This document shows, one piece after another, positions 10,047 to 18,621 of a stretch of 64,000 nt of DNA (the first letter of the stretch is position 1; every line of letters begins with the position of its first letter). The stretch is taken from positions 23,515 through 87,514 of the forward strand of contig NZ_JAKZMM010000016.1 of assembly GCF_022809355.1 (NCBI RefSeq), given 5' to 3'. This stretch comes from Parabacteroides faecalis (GTDB lineage: Bacteria; Bacteroidota; Bacteroidia; Bacteroidales; Tannerellaceae). The position numbers were made by a program, and so were the translations under genes. Below the pieces are notes generated by a model, which was given only the letters and a program-made list of their open reading frames with translations, was not told where the DNA came from and did not search any database.

Positions 10047-10811
10047 TTACTTATTCTTATCTATTAATTCCTGTGCCAATTGCATATAATTCAGTGAGCC
10101 CTTCGAATCGGCATCATACAAAAGCACCGGCTTTCCATAGCTGGACGCCTCACTTAACTTCACGTTCCGTTGAATGACGGTATTAAATACCAAATTCTGG
10201 AACGGGCGCTTTACCTCTTCATAAATCTGGTTAGCCAAACGAAGGCGTGAATCATACATGGTCAGCAGAAAACCTTCTATCTCTAATACCGGATTTAGTT
10301 TTGACTTGATAATCTTAATTGTATTCAGCAATTTGCTAATTCCTTCCAACGCAAAATATTCACATTGTACCGGGATAATCACCGAATCGGCTGCTGTCAG
10401 CGCATTGACAGTAATTAATCCCAACGAAGGTGAACAGTCTATCAGAATATAATCATACTTTGTTTTCAGAGGAACCAGTATGTGTTTCAATATCTGTTCG
10501 CGATTGTCCATATTCAGCATCTCAATCTCCGCACCAACCAAATCTATGTGAGATGGAATAATGTCCAAACCTTCTATTTCCGTTGGTACGACGGCTGTCT
10601 GTGCATCATTTCCGTTCACCAGACATTCATAAATGGAAACTTCCACATTTCGGATATCAACTCCCAAACCGGAAGATGCATTTGCCTGCGGATCAGCATC
10701 AACAACCAATACTTTCTTTTCTAGGGCGGCCAATGAAGCGGCTAAATTGATCGTCGTTGTTGTTTTACCAACACCGCCTTTCTGATTTGCCAAAGCAATA
10801 ATCTTTCCCAT
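10047..10811 (-). CDS. parA: Chromosome-partitioning ATPase ParA (Soj)
   Basis: A deviant Walker ATPase that works with ParB. The N-terminus MGKIIALANQKGGVGKTTTT carries the signature lysine of the deviant P-loop. DADPQAN and the Walker B region YDYILIDCSPSLGL follow. An in-frame ATG at 10841 would add ten residues but falls next to the TAGTTTTG -7 box (10839-10846), so the ATG at 10811 is preferred, giving 254 aa. First gene of the parA-parB-DUF5683-mltD unit. An inverted repeat spans its start-site region and two direct repeats lie further upstream. Confidence 0.96.
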   Translation of the reverse strand: MGKIIALANQKGGVGKTTTTINLAASLAALEKKVLVVDADPQANASSGLGVDIRNVEVSIYECLVNGNDAQTAVVPTEIEGLDIIPSHIDLVGAEIEMLNMDNREQILKHILVPLKTKYDYILIDCSPSLGLITVNALTAADSVIIPVQCEYFALEGISKLLNTIKIIKSKLNPVLEIEGFLLTMYDSRLRLANQIYEEVKRPFQNLVFNTVIQRNVKLSEASSYGKPVLLYDADSKGSLNYMQLAQELIDKNK

Positions 10812-10815
10812 AAAA

Positions 10816-10846
10816 TTGTACCCATTAAAATCCGGGTACAAAACTA
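10816..10846 (-). promoter_or_regulatory. parA promoter with overlapping 8-bp inverted repeat
   Basis: TAGTTTTG (10839-10846, minus strand) is the -7 box. TTGTACCC (10816-10823) and GGGTACAA (10834-10841) form a perfect 8-bp inverted repeat with a 10-bp spacer. It covers the expected start site and reaches to 5 bp from the start codon, so it is a candidate operator for autoregulation. Confidence 0.5.
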
Positions 10847-10893
10847 AACATTTAAAATTGAATCACATTCGTTTATTCTGAAACAATCGTTGC

Positions 10894-10931
10894 ATTGTTG
10901 ATAACTTTCGTGAATTGTTGATAACTTATCA
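10894..10931. repeat. Two 14-bp direct repeats upstream of parA
   Basis: ATTGTTGATAACTT occurs at 10894-10907 and again at 10914-10927, exactly 20 bp (two helical turns) apart. The second copy runs into a 13-bp palindrome TGATAACTTATCA (10919-10931). Read towards parA each copy contains TTATCAACA, one mismatch from a DnaA box. This is a likely protein-binding site of unknown identity. Confidence 0.6.
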
Positions 10932-10936
10932 GACGT

Positions 10937-11311
10937 TTATTGGAGACTTTCTTCCTGTTGCCGCATTTCTTTATTTCTTTTCCGATCCAACCAGACACCT
11001 GCAATATACAACGGTACAGCCAGTGCACAGGTTAAAACCAACGACAAATAAGGTGTCATTTCTTCCAGAATAACACGCATGGTTAATTTATTGGCATACA
11101 TGTAATAAAAAGCACCTGCGGCAAGTAGCAGATACACCAGAAACCAACCCAACCAGGAAGCTGTAGAAGGCATATTCGGTACAAAAGCAATTTTAGCTGC
11201 TTGTTGCTGACGTATCAAAGCCATGATACGGGTATTCAACGAGGCGGAAGGGCGTTCGGCCGTTCCTTCCATCAAACGGCGAGTCAGTCGGTCAAGATCC
11301 TTATTTTCCAT
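10937..11311 (-). CDS. Small membrane protein, probable anti-sigma factor
   Basis: A 124-residue protein. A charged N-terminus (about 45 residues, including ENKDLDRLTRRLMEG) is followed by two membrane segments (about 51-70 and 84-105) and a short basic tail. It begins 2 bp after the ECF sigma gene ends. Position and topology suggest the inner-membrane anti-sigma factor for that sigma (inference). No recognised zinc-binding HxxxCxxC anti-sigma motif is present. Confidence 0.65.
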   Translation of the reverse strand: MENKDLDRLTRRLMEGTAERPSASLNTRIMALIRQQQAAKIAFVPNMPSTASWLGWFLVYLLLAAGAFYYMYANKLTMRVILEEMTPYLSLVLTCALAVPLYIAGVWLDRKRNKEMRQQEESLQ

Positions 11312-11313
11312 AT

Positions 11314-11877
11314 TTACAGCAAATTTCTCATTTCATTCTTCATTCGCTTTTCCAACGCTGTATAGAAATGTTTACGCGCCCGGAAAAGTTTTGTTTTCAC
11401 ATTCGATTCGGAAAGATCCGTGATTTGAACGATCTCTTCCACCGAACATTCATCCAGATAATATAATGTCAATAACAGAGCCTCATCTTTTTCCAGTGTC
11501 TTCAATATCTGCGAGATGATTTCTTTTCTATCTTCTCTCTCCAGCAGGGAAGTAGCGGTTTCTTGTTCTGCCAGAGAGACATCTCCGGCCTCTACTTCGT
11601 CATAATCCGAAAAAAGATGTTGCCCGCGCAAAGCAGTCAAAGCCGTCCGGTAAACAATCCGATAAAACCAGGAAGAAAGCTTACTGTCAAAACGAAAGTC
11701 TGGCAGAGCCTGATACATTTTCAAGAATGCATCCTGTACTACTTCTTCGGCATCCTCCCGGTTTTCCACGATTCGAACGGCTATGGTATAGGCCATTTTC
11801 TCATATTTGGCTACCAGGCATGAGAAACTCTGCATGTCTCCCGCCAGAATAGCGGCTATCCAACGACGTTCATCCAT
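11314..11877 (-). CDS. ECF-type RNA polymerase sigma factor
   Basis: A 187-residue alternative sigma factor. Region 2 is clear (NREDAEEVVQDAFLKMYQAL, then SWFYRIVYRTALTAL). Region 4 has the helix-turn-helix CSVEEIVQITDLSESNVKTK followed by LFRARKHF. Second of three genes (DUF6249, sigma, membrane protein) separated by 2-3 bp, so they form one transcript. The promoter ahead of the first gene (12336-12364) carries an ECF-type signature shared with the second sigma operon of the window. That suggests autoregulation or cross-recognition. Confidence 0.93.
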   Translation of the reverse strand: MDERRWIAAILAGDMQSFSCLVAKYEKMAYTIAVRIVENREDAEEVVQDAFLKMYQALPDFRFDSKLSSWFYRIVYRTALTALRGQHLFSDYDEVEAGDVSLAEQETATSLLEREDRKEIISQILKTLEKDEALLLTLYYLDECSVEEIVQITDLSESNVKTKLFRARKHFYTALEKRMKNEMRNLL

Positions 11878-11880
11878 TGA

Positions 11881-12291
11881 TTACAGTTGTTCGATCCTAC
11901 GCTCAGTATCTGCATTCATTTTCTTGTCTTCCAGACGTTCTTTCATTTGCAATTTGCGGGAAAGTGCGAAATAAACAATGAAACCAAGACCGCCAAACAA
12001 AACAGCAAACGTAGGGATCACCATAAACTCAAAATCGTTTTCCGGAACCGATGGTTCAACAAACATACCTACAATCAGGCCGATTGCCAGTCCCACCATA
12101 AACAAACCATTCCGCAATGCCGGATAACGGTTTGGACTTCGTTCGGGTTCTGCCAAGATAACTCCCTTATCAATCATCTTGATGCGTTCTTCGTGACGGT
12201 TACGAAGCAGAATAACCCATCCTGTACCTAAGGCTGCAACCGGGAAAATAAAAATACCGATAACGGCTACCAATCCTATTAATTCATCCAT
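11881..12291 (-). CDS. DUF6249-like small inner-membrane protein
   Basis: A 136-residue protein with three hydrophobic segments (about residues 5-28, 62-80 and 91-110). A conserved cytoplasmic stretch with HEERIKMIDKG lies between the first two, and a charged C-terminal tail (LQMKERLEDKKMNADTERR) follows. This pattern fits DUF6249, often encoded just before ECF sigma genes in Bacteroidetes. It is the first gene of the sigma operon. It may take part in signal sensing, but that is guilt by association. Confidence 0.65.
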   Translation of the reverse strand: MDELIGLVAVIGIFIFPVAALGTGWVILLRNRHEERIKMIDKGVILAEPERSPNRYPALRNGLFMVGLAIGLIVGMFVEPSVPENDFEFMVIPTFAVLFGGLGFIVYFALSRKLQMKERLEDKKMNADTERRIEQL

Positions 12292-12335
12292 ATCTGTAAC
12301 TTTTTAAATGGTTAGTAATTAAGTTCATTTGTCCA

Positions 12336-12364
12336 TAAGACTACACGACTTAAACTCTGGTTAC
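12336..12364 (-). promoter_or_regulatory. ECF-type promoter of the first sigma operon
   Basis: On the minus strand GTAACC (12359-12364) and AGTCTTA (12336-12342) are separated by 16 bp. The same arrangement, GCAACC-N16-CGTCTTA, precedes the other ECF operon. The AAC/GTC pair is the general hallmark of ECF promoters. The leader to the ATG at 12291 would be about 38 nt. Confidence 0.6.
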
Positions 12365-12369
12365 AGAAA

Positions 12370-12401
12370 AGCCCGAGATTAACACATCTTAACCTCGGGC
12401 T
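12370..12401 (-). terminator. Terminator of the DUF1080 / oxidoreductase operon
   Basis: AGCCCGAG (12370-12377) and CTCGGGCT (12394-12401) form an 8-bp stem that extends inward after one mismatch through TTAA/TTAA. On the minus strand it is followed by TTTTCTGT. It sits 26 bp past the stop of the DUF1080 gene. Confidence 0.8.
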
Positions 12402-12426
12402 CTTTATTCAATTGTTCAACTATATA

Positions 12427-13284
12427 TTAGTCAAGAACCTTAATACGAATGTTACGATACCATACGTTATCACCATGATCCTGCAAACCGATGAAACCTT
12501 CTTTCTTTTCACCACCGCAGTTCAACAGCAATTCGTATGCCAACGGCCATTTGTCTTTGCTGAATTTACTCTTATCCAACATTTCTTTCCAAGCCGGAGT
12601 CCACATGTGGTATTCAACAACTGGAGAATCACTGTTCAGATAATGAGCGATTGTTCCTTTGTAGCAAAGGATCTTACCCTTGTTCCATTCGCCATAAGGT
12701 TTAGCATTCTGCGGTTTAGCCGGAATCATATCATACAAAGAAGATGATTTACGGTTACCGTCAACGCCTAACTTAGCATCTGGATGGTTTTCGTTATCCA
12801 ATACCTGGTATTCCGGAGCAGAAATATATGAAGGCTGACCTTCAACTTCCTGAATCATGATAAATACACCAGAGTTGGCACCTTTATCTACCTTCCATTC
12901 GAATTCCAATTCGAAGTTGCTGAACTTGTGAGCGAAAATCAAATCGCCACCGTCCTTAGCACCAGCTTCACCATTTCCTGAACCTTTGATGTGGATAGCA
13001 CCATCATCTACAACCCAAGCTGCCGGAACATCTTCACGGTCATAACCACGCCAACCGTTCAATGTCTTACCGTCAAACAAAGTGATCCAGCCATCGTTGT
13101 CTTTCGGGAAAGCAGACAAATCAACTGTCGGAAGATCCAATAATTTGTACTCAGGAGCTGCTGCTTCTGCTGCAGGTTCTTCTACCGGAGTTGTTTCAGC
13201 TGTTTCTGCTTTTTTGCCTCCATTACAAGATGCAAAGCACATCATCAGTGCTGCTGCACCAGCAAATAATACTGACTTTTTCAT
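12427..13284 (-). CDS. DUF1080 (3-keto-disaccharide hydrolase-type) lipoprotein
   Basis: A 285-residue lipoprotein with a signal peptide and lipobox (MMCFASC, Cys near residue 20), an acidic Ala/Glu linker, and one DUF1080 domain (about 60-285): GWITLFDGKTLNGWRGY, GDLIFAHKFSNFELEFEW, SGVFIMIQE. The domain has a concanavalin-like fold, and members act on 3-keto-glycosides. It lies 29 bp after a secreted Gfo/Idh/MocA oxidoreductase, and a terminator follows. Together they suggest an envelope pathway that oxidises a sugar at C3 and then cleaves the keto-glycoside (family knowledge plus inference). The sugar substrate is unknown. Confidence 0.85.
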   Translation of the reverse strand: MKKSVLFAGAAALMMCFASCNGGKKAETAETTPVEEPAAEAAAPEYKLLDLPTVDLSAFPKDNDGWITLFDGKTLNGWRGYDREDVPAAWVVDDGAIHIKGSGNGEAGAKDGGDLIFAHKFSNFELEFEWKVDKGANSGVFIMIQEVEGQPSYISAPEYQVLDNENHPDAKLGVDGNRKSSSLYDMIPAKPQNAKPYGEWNKGKILCYKGTIAHYLNSDSPVVEYHMWTPAWKEMLDKSKFSKDKWPLAYELLLNCGGEKKEGFIGLQDHGDNVWYRNIRIKVLD

Positions 13285-13313
13285 TTTACTTTTTTATTTT
13301 GTTTAAAACCTTA

Positions 13314-14798
13314 TTATCTAGGCATATCAGGCAACTTCCAACCGTCACGGTAGTTATGCTTGATCAATTCAGCTGCGAACTGCTTAGCGTTAACCGGTTC
13401 TGTCCAATCTTTGTTGAATGAAGGATGACCATCATGAATAGTGAAACCATCCTTGATACAAGTCTTGATTGTTTCGTTGTCTGCAATATTGGTAAACTGC
13501 ATGTTCTGGCCATCCCATTCCAATGTCTTGTTCAAAGCCTGCAAACGGATTGCCAATACACCCATTACCACCATTTCATTGAACGGACCAGCTTCTTCGA
13601 AACGAGACTTCAATACACGACGGTTTTCTTTGCTTTCCTTACAAGCTGCTACCCAGTCCATTTCATGACCACCGCCCATTGCTTTCGGTACACGACGGCA
13701 AACTTTCGGAGCGTTAGGAACACGACCTGACAACAAGAACGGCTGTTGACCGTAGCAACCGCAAATCAATGTATCTTTTGTTCCGTGGAAGATTGTCAAA
13801 CCACCACCAGGACCCATCAATTGTTTACCTTCTGGGAAACCTTTTGGACGATCAGGCATCATTCCGCCATCATACCAGTGAATTTCAACTTCCGGCATAG
13901 CGATCTTCGGCATGTTTTCACGAGCCGGGAATGTCAATTTAACGTGTTGAGCCTGAGGAGCACAAGCATTCAACAACAGTGTTGAAGAACCTTCTACTTT
14001 AGTAGGATAGCCTAACTTCAAGGCTTTAAACGGCTGATGCAAGATGTGGCAAGCCATATCTCCCAATGCACCTGTACCATAATCCCACCATCCACGCCAG
14101 TTCCAAGGATGATATACAGCGTTATAAGGATTCAATTTAGCAGGACCTGTAAACAAATCCCAGTTCAATGTCTTCGGAATGCGGTCTTCTTTTTCAGGAG
14201 CGTTCAGACCCTGCGGCCAAATAGGACGGTCAGTAGCACATTCTACTTTATATACTTCACCGATTTCACCATTCCAAATCCATTCGCAAACCAAATCAGT
14301 TCCTTCATCTGAAGAACCCTGGTTACCCATCTGGGTAGCAACACCAGTTGATTTAGCTAAATTTGTCAGCAAACGAGATTCATATACAGAGTGAGTCAAC
14401 GGTTTCTGGCAATATACGTGTTTTCCCAGAGTCATCGCATCGGCAGTAATCATAGCATGAGTATGGTCGGCTGTAGCGATGATAACCGCATCAATTGAGC
14501 TAGCCATTTCATCGTACATCTTACGATAATCCCAATATTTCTTTGCATTGGGGAATTCGTCGAATACACCTTTAGCATATTTCCAGTCAACATCGCAAAG
14601 TGCTACCAGATTTTCGGTATCCTTTACGTGACTGATATTAGCATGACCCATACCACCGATACCTACGGCAGCAATATTCAACTTGTCAGTCGGAGCTACA
14701 TATCCGTGACTTTTTCCTAAAATAGAATTAGGAGCAATTGTAAACGCGGCAGCAGCTGCAGCGCTTCTCTGAAGGAATGATCTTCTACTAATTGACAT
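13314..14798 (-). CDS. Exported Gfo/Idh/MocA family oxidoreductase
   Basis: A 494-residue NAD(P)-dependent sugar dehydrogenase-like protein with a twin-arginine signal (SISRRSFLQRSAAAAAAF), so it is probably exported folded with its cofactor. The Rossmann motif is GIGGMGHANISH. The usual EKP motif appears as CQKPL (near residue 132), and C-terminal motifs such as GHEMDWVAACK follow. It precedes the DUF1080 lipoprotein in one transcript. Similar pairs act in 3-keto-glycoside metabolism. Glu to Gln in the EKP motif is common in the secreted branch of the family, so I do not read it as inactivation. Confidence 0.87.
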   Translation of the reverse strand: MSISRRSFLQRSAAAAAAFTIAPNSILGKSHGYVAPTDKLNIAAVGIGGMGHANISHVKDTENLVALCDVDWKYAKGVFDEFPNAKKYWDYRKMYDEMASSIDAVIIATADHTHAMITADAMTLGKHVYCQKPLTHSVYESRLLTNLAKSTGVATQMGNQGSSDEGTDLVCEWIWNGEIGEVYKVECATDRPIWPQGLNAPEKEDRIPKTLNWDLFTGPAKLNPYNAVYHPWNWRGWWDYGTGALGDMACHILHQPFKALKLGYPTKVEGSSTLLLNACAPQAQHVKLTFPARENMPKIAMPEVEIHWYDGGMMPDRPKGFPEGKQLMGPGGGLTIFHGTKDTLICGCYGQQPFLLSGRVPNAPKVCRRVPKAMGGGHEMDWVAACKESKENRRVLKSRFEEAGPFNEMVVMGVLAIRLQALNKTLEWDGQNMQFTNIADNETIKTCIKDGFTIHDGHPSFNKDWTEPVNAKQFAAELIKHNYRDGWKLPDMPR

Positions 14799-14882
14799 AA
14801 TAATTAAATTTATAGATTAGCACACTAATGTTTTTCACTTATCCATATCCTTAATTCACTATGCAGTGGACCAAGGTTGTTG

Positions 14883-14890
14883 CAAATATA
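14883..14890 (-). promoter_or_regulatory. -7 box for the oxidoreductase / DUF1080 operon
   Basis: TATATTTG on the minus strand matches TAnnTTTG, about 85 bp upstream of the ATG at 14798. A GTTG about 18 bp further upstream may serve as a weak -33 element. Confidence 0.5.
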
Positions 14891-15387
14891 AGGATACATT
14901 AATTATCAACAATCATATTTCCGATAAAATCTTTAATAAAATAATTTTTTTTAACAGCAAAATCCGTCATATTTCAACTATCAAACAGCTTTCTATTTGC
15001 AGAAAGAGATGAATCTTTGGATAAAAACAGACCCGTATTCATATCTAATAATCAGACAGACAAGTTTGTATATTATTATTTTAAACTGGGCAACCAGTTG
15101 CTTCTTGGTATAAAGAATACGACTTTTCAATTTTTTGACAGCTGTCAAAAAGCTTTTCCATATATGTGATAAAGCTTTAGCACAGCTGTCAAAAAGCTTT
15201 ACGACTACTGTGCTAAAGCTAGAAAGTAATAGGATTTTTACCATTTGCCGGCAGGATATGAAAAAATCTTACAGATATTACCCGCAACTTTTTTCTAGTC
15301 TTGCTGTTTATATAATAAGGAATAAAATATCCGATTCGGATTCCGGGAAGAAATGATAGGCAGAAACAACCTGAAGACACCTCGAAA
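14891..15387. other. Gene-free interval with nested palindromes
   Basis: About 500 bp between divergent operons with no convincing gene. The notable part is 15131-15220. TTTTTGACAG/CTGTCAAAAA is a perfect 20-bp palindrome (15132-15151). ACAGCTGTC + AAAAAGCTTT occurs at 15138-15156 and again at 15182-15200, 44 bp apart. AGCTTTAGCACAG (15173-15185) is repeated in inverted form at 15208-15220. Short frames on both strands here encode similar peptides only because the DNA is palindromic. No TAnnTTTG box was found for the cyd operon. Confidence 0.6.
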
Positions 15388-15615
15388 ATGAAGACGTACA
15401 TACGGAAAATCTACGATTTTTACCGGGAAGGTTTCCTGAGCATGAGGCTGGGAAAACTTCTCTGGCTGATCATCCTGATCAAGCTCTTCATTATTTTCTT
15501 CATCCTAAAACTCTTCTTTTTTCCTGATTTCCTGGGGAAATATAAGACGCCGGTAGAAAAGGAAGAATATGTTTCCGGGGAATTGGTCAACCGGGCTCAT
15601 TCATTTATTAAATAA
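15388..15615 (+). CDS. DUF4492 small membrane protein, cytochrome bd-associated
   Basis: A 75-residue protein with one long membrane segment (LLWLIILIKLFIIFFILKLF, about residues 26-45) between a basic N-terminus (FYREGFLSMRLGK) and a polar C-terminus. This is the DUF4492 family, which precedes cydA in Bacteroidales. It lies 11 bp before cydA and is surely cotranscribed. By analogy with CydX-type small subunits it could help assemble or stabilise the oxidase, but no direct homology is visible. Confidence 0.85.
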   Translation: MKTYIRKIYDFYREGFLSMRLGKLLWLIILIKLFIIFFILKLFFFPDFLGKYKTPVEKEEYVSGELVNRAHSFIK

Positions 15616-15626
15616 CATCATGTACC

Positions 15627-17207
15627 ATGATTGCGAATATTGACACCTCATTGATCGACTGGTCGAGAGCTCAGTTTGCTCTCACAGCCATGTATCATTG
15701 GCTTTTTGTGCCTCTTACATTGGGTTTGGGTATCATCCAGGCCCTGATGGAAACGCTGTATGTAAAAACGGGTAAGGAGTATTGGAAAACGACTGCCCGT
15801 TTTTGGATGAAACTGTTTGGAATTAATTTCGCCATCGGTGTTGCGACCGGATTGATTCTCGAATTTGAATTCGGGACAAACTGGTCTAATTACAGTTGGT
15901 TTGTAGGAGACATATTCGGAGCTCCGCTTGCCATCGAAGGTATTGTGGCCTTCTTTATGGAAGCAACCTTTATAGCCGTCATGTATTTCGGCTGGGAGAA
16001 GGTGAGCAAACGTTTCCATCTGGCTTCCACGTGGCTGACTATTGCCGGAGCAACCCTTTCGGCCTTATGGATTCTGGTAGCAAACGCCTGGATGCAATAT
16101 CCGGCAGGTATGCACTTCAATCCGGACACCGTGCGAAACGAAATGCTTGATTTCTGGGCAGTAGCTCTCTCTCCGGTAGCCATCAATAAGTTTTTCCATA
16201 CGGTTTTGTCCGGTTGGGTAACAGGAGCGACCTTTGTCATCGGTTTGAGTTGCTGGTATTTATATAAGAAACGCGAACAGGCTTTTGCGCTACGGAGCAT
16301 CAAGGTTGGAGCTATCTTCGGATTAGTGGCTTCCGTGCTTTTGCTTTGGACCGGTGATGGTTCGGCTTATCAGGTAGCCGACAAGCAACCGATGAAACTG
16401 GCCGCCATGGAAGGTTTGTATCAAGGTGAAAAAGGAGCCGGACTGGTGGGTATTGGAATTCTGAATCCAAACCGTAGTTCGTATGACAGCCCGGAAGATC
16501 CATTCCTCTTCAAAATAGAAATCCCAAAGATGCTTTCACTGCTGGCTGAACGAGATGCAGATGCCTTCGTTCCGGGCATCACCGACCTGATTGAAGGAGG
16601 ATATACGGATAAAACAGGCCAGCCCGCCTTATCGGCCGAAGAAAAGATTGCTAAAGGGAAACTGGCCATTCAAGCATTAGCCGATTATCGCCAGGCCAAG
16701 AAAGAGAAAGATGAAGCCGGTATAGCAACTCATCGGACTGTATTGGAAGAGAATTTCGCCTACTTCGGATATGGATACCTGCAAGATCCATCGGAACTGA
16801 TTCCTCCGGTCGGACTCTCGTTCTATTCATTCCACGTAATGGTCCTTTTGGGCGGATACCTGATCCTGCTCTTCCTGGCCATTTGGATACTGCACCGGAA
16901 ATCCGCTTTCCTCCAGATGCGCTGGTTACATCTCGTCGCTTTATGGAGTATTCCTTTGGCTTATATAGCGGGACAGGCAGGATGGATTGTGGCAGAAGTA
17001 GGCCGACAACCGTGGGCAATCCAGGATATTTTGCCAACGATAGCCGGTATTTCCCGACTCGAGACGGCTTCAGTACAAACAACCTTCTTCCTCTTCCTGA
17101 TTCTGTTTACCGTTTTGCTCATAGCCGAACTGCGGATTCTGATCAAGGCCATTCAAGTCGGACCGGAAACAGAAACAGCCCATTCACAGACTAACGAATA
17201 CGAGTAA
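15627..17207 (+). CDS. cydA: Cytochrome bd quinol oxidase subunit I
   Basis: Catalytic subunit of the high-affinity terminal oxidase that reduces oxygen with quinol in the inner membrane, giving microaerobic respiration to an otherwise anaerobic organism. The N-terminus has SRAQFALTAMYHWLFVPLTL with the early heme-ligand histidine. Next come EFGTNWSNYSWFVGDIFGAP, the second conserved His in NKFFHTVLSGW, and PVGLSFYSFHVMV. At 526 aa and nine predicted membrane spans the length is normal. cydB follows after 21 bp. Confidence 0.97.
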   Translation: MIANIDTSLIDWSRAQFALTAMYHWLFVPLTLGLGIIQALMETLYVKTGKEYWKTTARFWMKLFGINFAIGVATGLILEFEFGTNWSNYSWFVGDIFGAPLAIEGIVAFFMEATFIAVMYFGWEKVSKRFHLASTWLTIAGATLSALWILVANAWMQYPAGMHFNPDTVRNEMLDFWAVALSPVAINKFFHTVLSGWVTGATFVIGLSCWYLYKKREQAFALRSIKVGAIFGLVASVLLLWTGDGSAYQVADKQPMKLAAMEGLYQGEKGAGLVGIGILNPNRSSYDSPEDPFLFKIEIPKMLSLLAERDADAFVPGITDLIEGGYTDKTGQPALSAEEKIAKGKLAIQALADYRQAKKEKDEAGIATHRTVLEENFAYFGYGYLQDPSELIPPVGLSFYSFHVMVLLGGYLILLFLAIWILHRKSAFLQMRWLHLVALWSIPLAYIAGQAGWIVAEVGRQPWAIQDILPTIAGISRLETASVQTTFFLFLILFTVLLIAELRILIKAIQVGPETETAHSQTNEYE

Positions 17208-17228
17208 CATCTTAAATGAAATGATTCT

Positions 17229-18353
17229 ATGGAAACATCAACTTATATATTCTTACAGCATTACTGGTGGTTTCTCATTTCGCTTTTAGGCGGACTGCTG
17301 GTTTTCCTTTTATTTGTTCAGGGCGGCCAGTCGTTGTTGTTCCAACTCGGAAAGACGGAAACCCAACGACAGTTACTCCTCGAATCGACCGGAAAGAAAT
17401 GGGAACTGACGTTCACTACCCTGGTTACTTTCGGCGGAGCTTTCTTTGCTTCTTTCCCATTATTCTATTCAACCAGTTTCGGTGGTGCTTACTGGGTATG
17501 GATGCTCATCTTGCTGTGTTTCGTATTACAGGCGGTCTCATACGAATACCAGATGCGAAAAGGAAACCTGCTCGGCAAAAAGACCTACCGCATCTTTCTG
17601 CTGATTAATGGAATTGCCGGACCCGTCTTATTGGGTACAGCCGTCGGAACATTCTTCAACGGCGCCGAATTTATCGTGAATAAAGAACAATTAAGCGTTC
17701 TTTCTATGCCTGTCATTTCCCAATGGGCAACGCCTTGGCACGGATTAGAGGCCGTATTGAATATCTGGAATGTCTGTTTGGGAATTGCCGTCTTTTTCCT
17801 GGCTCGAGTTTTAGCCATCCTATACTTTATGAATAATATAGACGACGAATCCATCAGAAGCCAAAGCTGGAACCGCTTGTTGCCTGAAAGTATCGCATTC
17901 CTGCTGTTCTTCCTGGCTTTCCTGGCCCATTGGCTGATAGCCGATGGCTTTGCCATCAATCCGGATACACAGGAAATCTTTATGCAGCCCTACAAATATG
18001 CCCTGAACCTACTGGAAATGCCCTATGTAACCGGCATCTTACTGGTTGGTGTAATCTTGGTTTTATGGGGAATCGGGAAAACTTATCTGAATCCTTCCTA
18101 TCGGGAAGGCATCTGGTTCAGCGGAACGGGAACAGTGCTGACGGTTCTTGCCCTTTTATTGTGTGCAGGTTGGAATCATACCGCTTACTATCCGTCAATA
18201 ACCGACTTACAAAGTTCACTGACACTGCAGAACAGTTGTTCCAGTCCGTTTACCCTGAAAGTCATGAGTTACGTATCTATCCTGATACCATTCGTCCTGG
18301 CTTATATTTTCTATGCATGGAGAGCTATCGACTTAAAACCGGGAAAGAAATAA
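17229..18353 (+). CDS. cydB: Cytochrome bd quinol oxidase subunit II
   Basis: Membrane partner of CydA, 374 residues with eight or nine predicted spans. It begins YIFLQHYWWFLISLLGGLLV and contains FVQGGQSLLFQLG and PWHGLEAVLNIWN, typical of the Bacteroidetes form. It is the last gene of the DUF4492-cydA-cydB operon, and a hairpin terminator follows 25 bp after the stop. No cydDC exporter genes are in the window. Confidence 0.95.
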   Translation: METSTYIFLQHYWWFLISLLGGLLVFLLFVQGGQSLLFQLGKTETQRQLLLESTGKKWELTFTTLVTFGGAFFASFPLFYSTSFGGAYWVWMLILLCFVLQAVSYEYQMRKGNLLGKKTYRIFLLINGIAGPVLLGTAVGTFFNGAEFIVNKEQLSVLSMPVISQWATPWHGLEAVLNIWNVCLGIAVFFLARVLAILYFMNNIDDESIRSQSWNRLLPESIAFLLFFLAFLAHWLIADGFAINPDTQEIFMQPYKYALNLLEMPYVTGILLVGVILVLWGIGKTYLNPSYREGIWFSGTGTVLTVLALLLCAGWNHTAYYPSITDLQSSLTLQNSCSSPFTLKVMSYVSILIPFVLAYIFYAWRAIDLKPGKK

Positions 18354-18377
18354 ACGGAAGGAACAGGCTTATAAAAC

Positions 18378-18412
18378 TAGAAACGGCGTAGCTTCCCGCT
18401 AGGCCGTTTCTA
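18378..18412 (+). terminator. Terminator of the cyd operon
   Basis: TAGAAACGGC (18378-18387) and GCCGTTTCTA (18403-18412) form a perfect 10-bp stem with a 15-nt loop that can pair further (TAGC/GCTA). Only a moderate T-run follows. Confidence 0.75.
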
Positions 18413-18595
18413 CATTTAACCGTTTTAAACAAAAAGAAAAAGTTAGTCAAGGTTTAACTTAATAACCATTTTAAGATGATCATAACTATCTTTACTTAAA
18501 AAGGACAGCGAACAAATATAATAATATAAACTCGAAACAAACAAGTAAAAGCTGTCATTTTCAAGTTTTTTTACACAATCCTTGAAGATTTACAT

Positions 18596-18603
18596 TATCT
18601 TTG
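18596..18603 (+). promoter_or_regulatory. -7 box of the rnz promoter
   Basis: TATCTTTG matches TAnnTTTG and places the start of transcription near 18609, 13 nt before the ATG at 18622. It also rules out the in-frame TTG at 18601 as a start codon, because that TTG is part of the promoter. Confidence 0.65.
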
Positions 18604-18621
18604 CACAAATGTTTCATTCTT

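Noticed and set aside
14993..15356. Short frames on both strands upstream of the cyd operon
   Set aside because: They look alike only because the DNA is palindromic. There is no promoter, ribosome site or family match.
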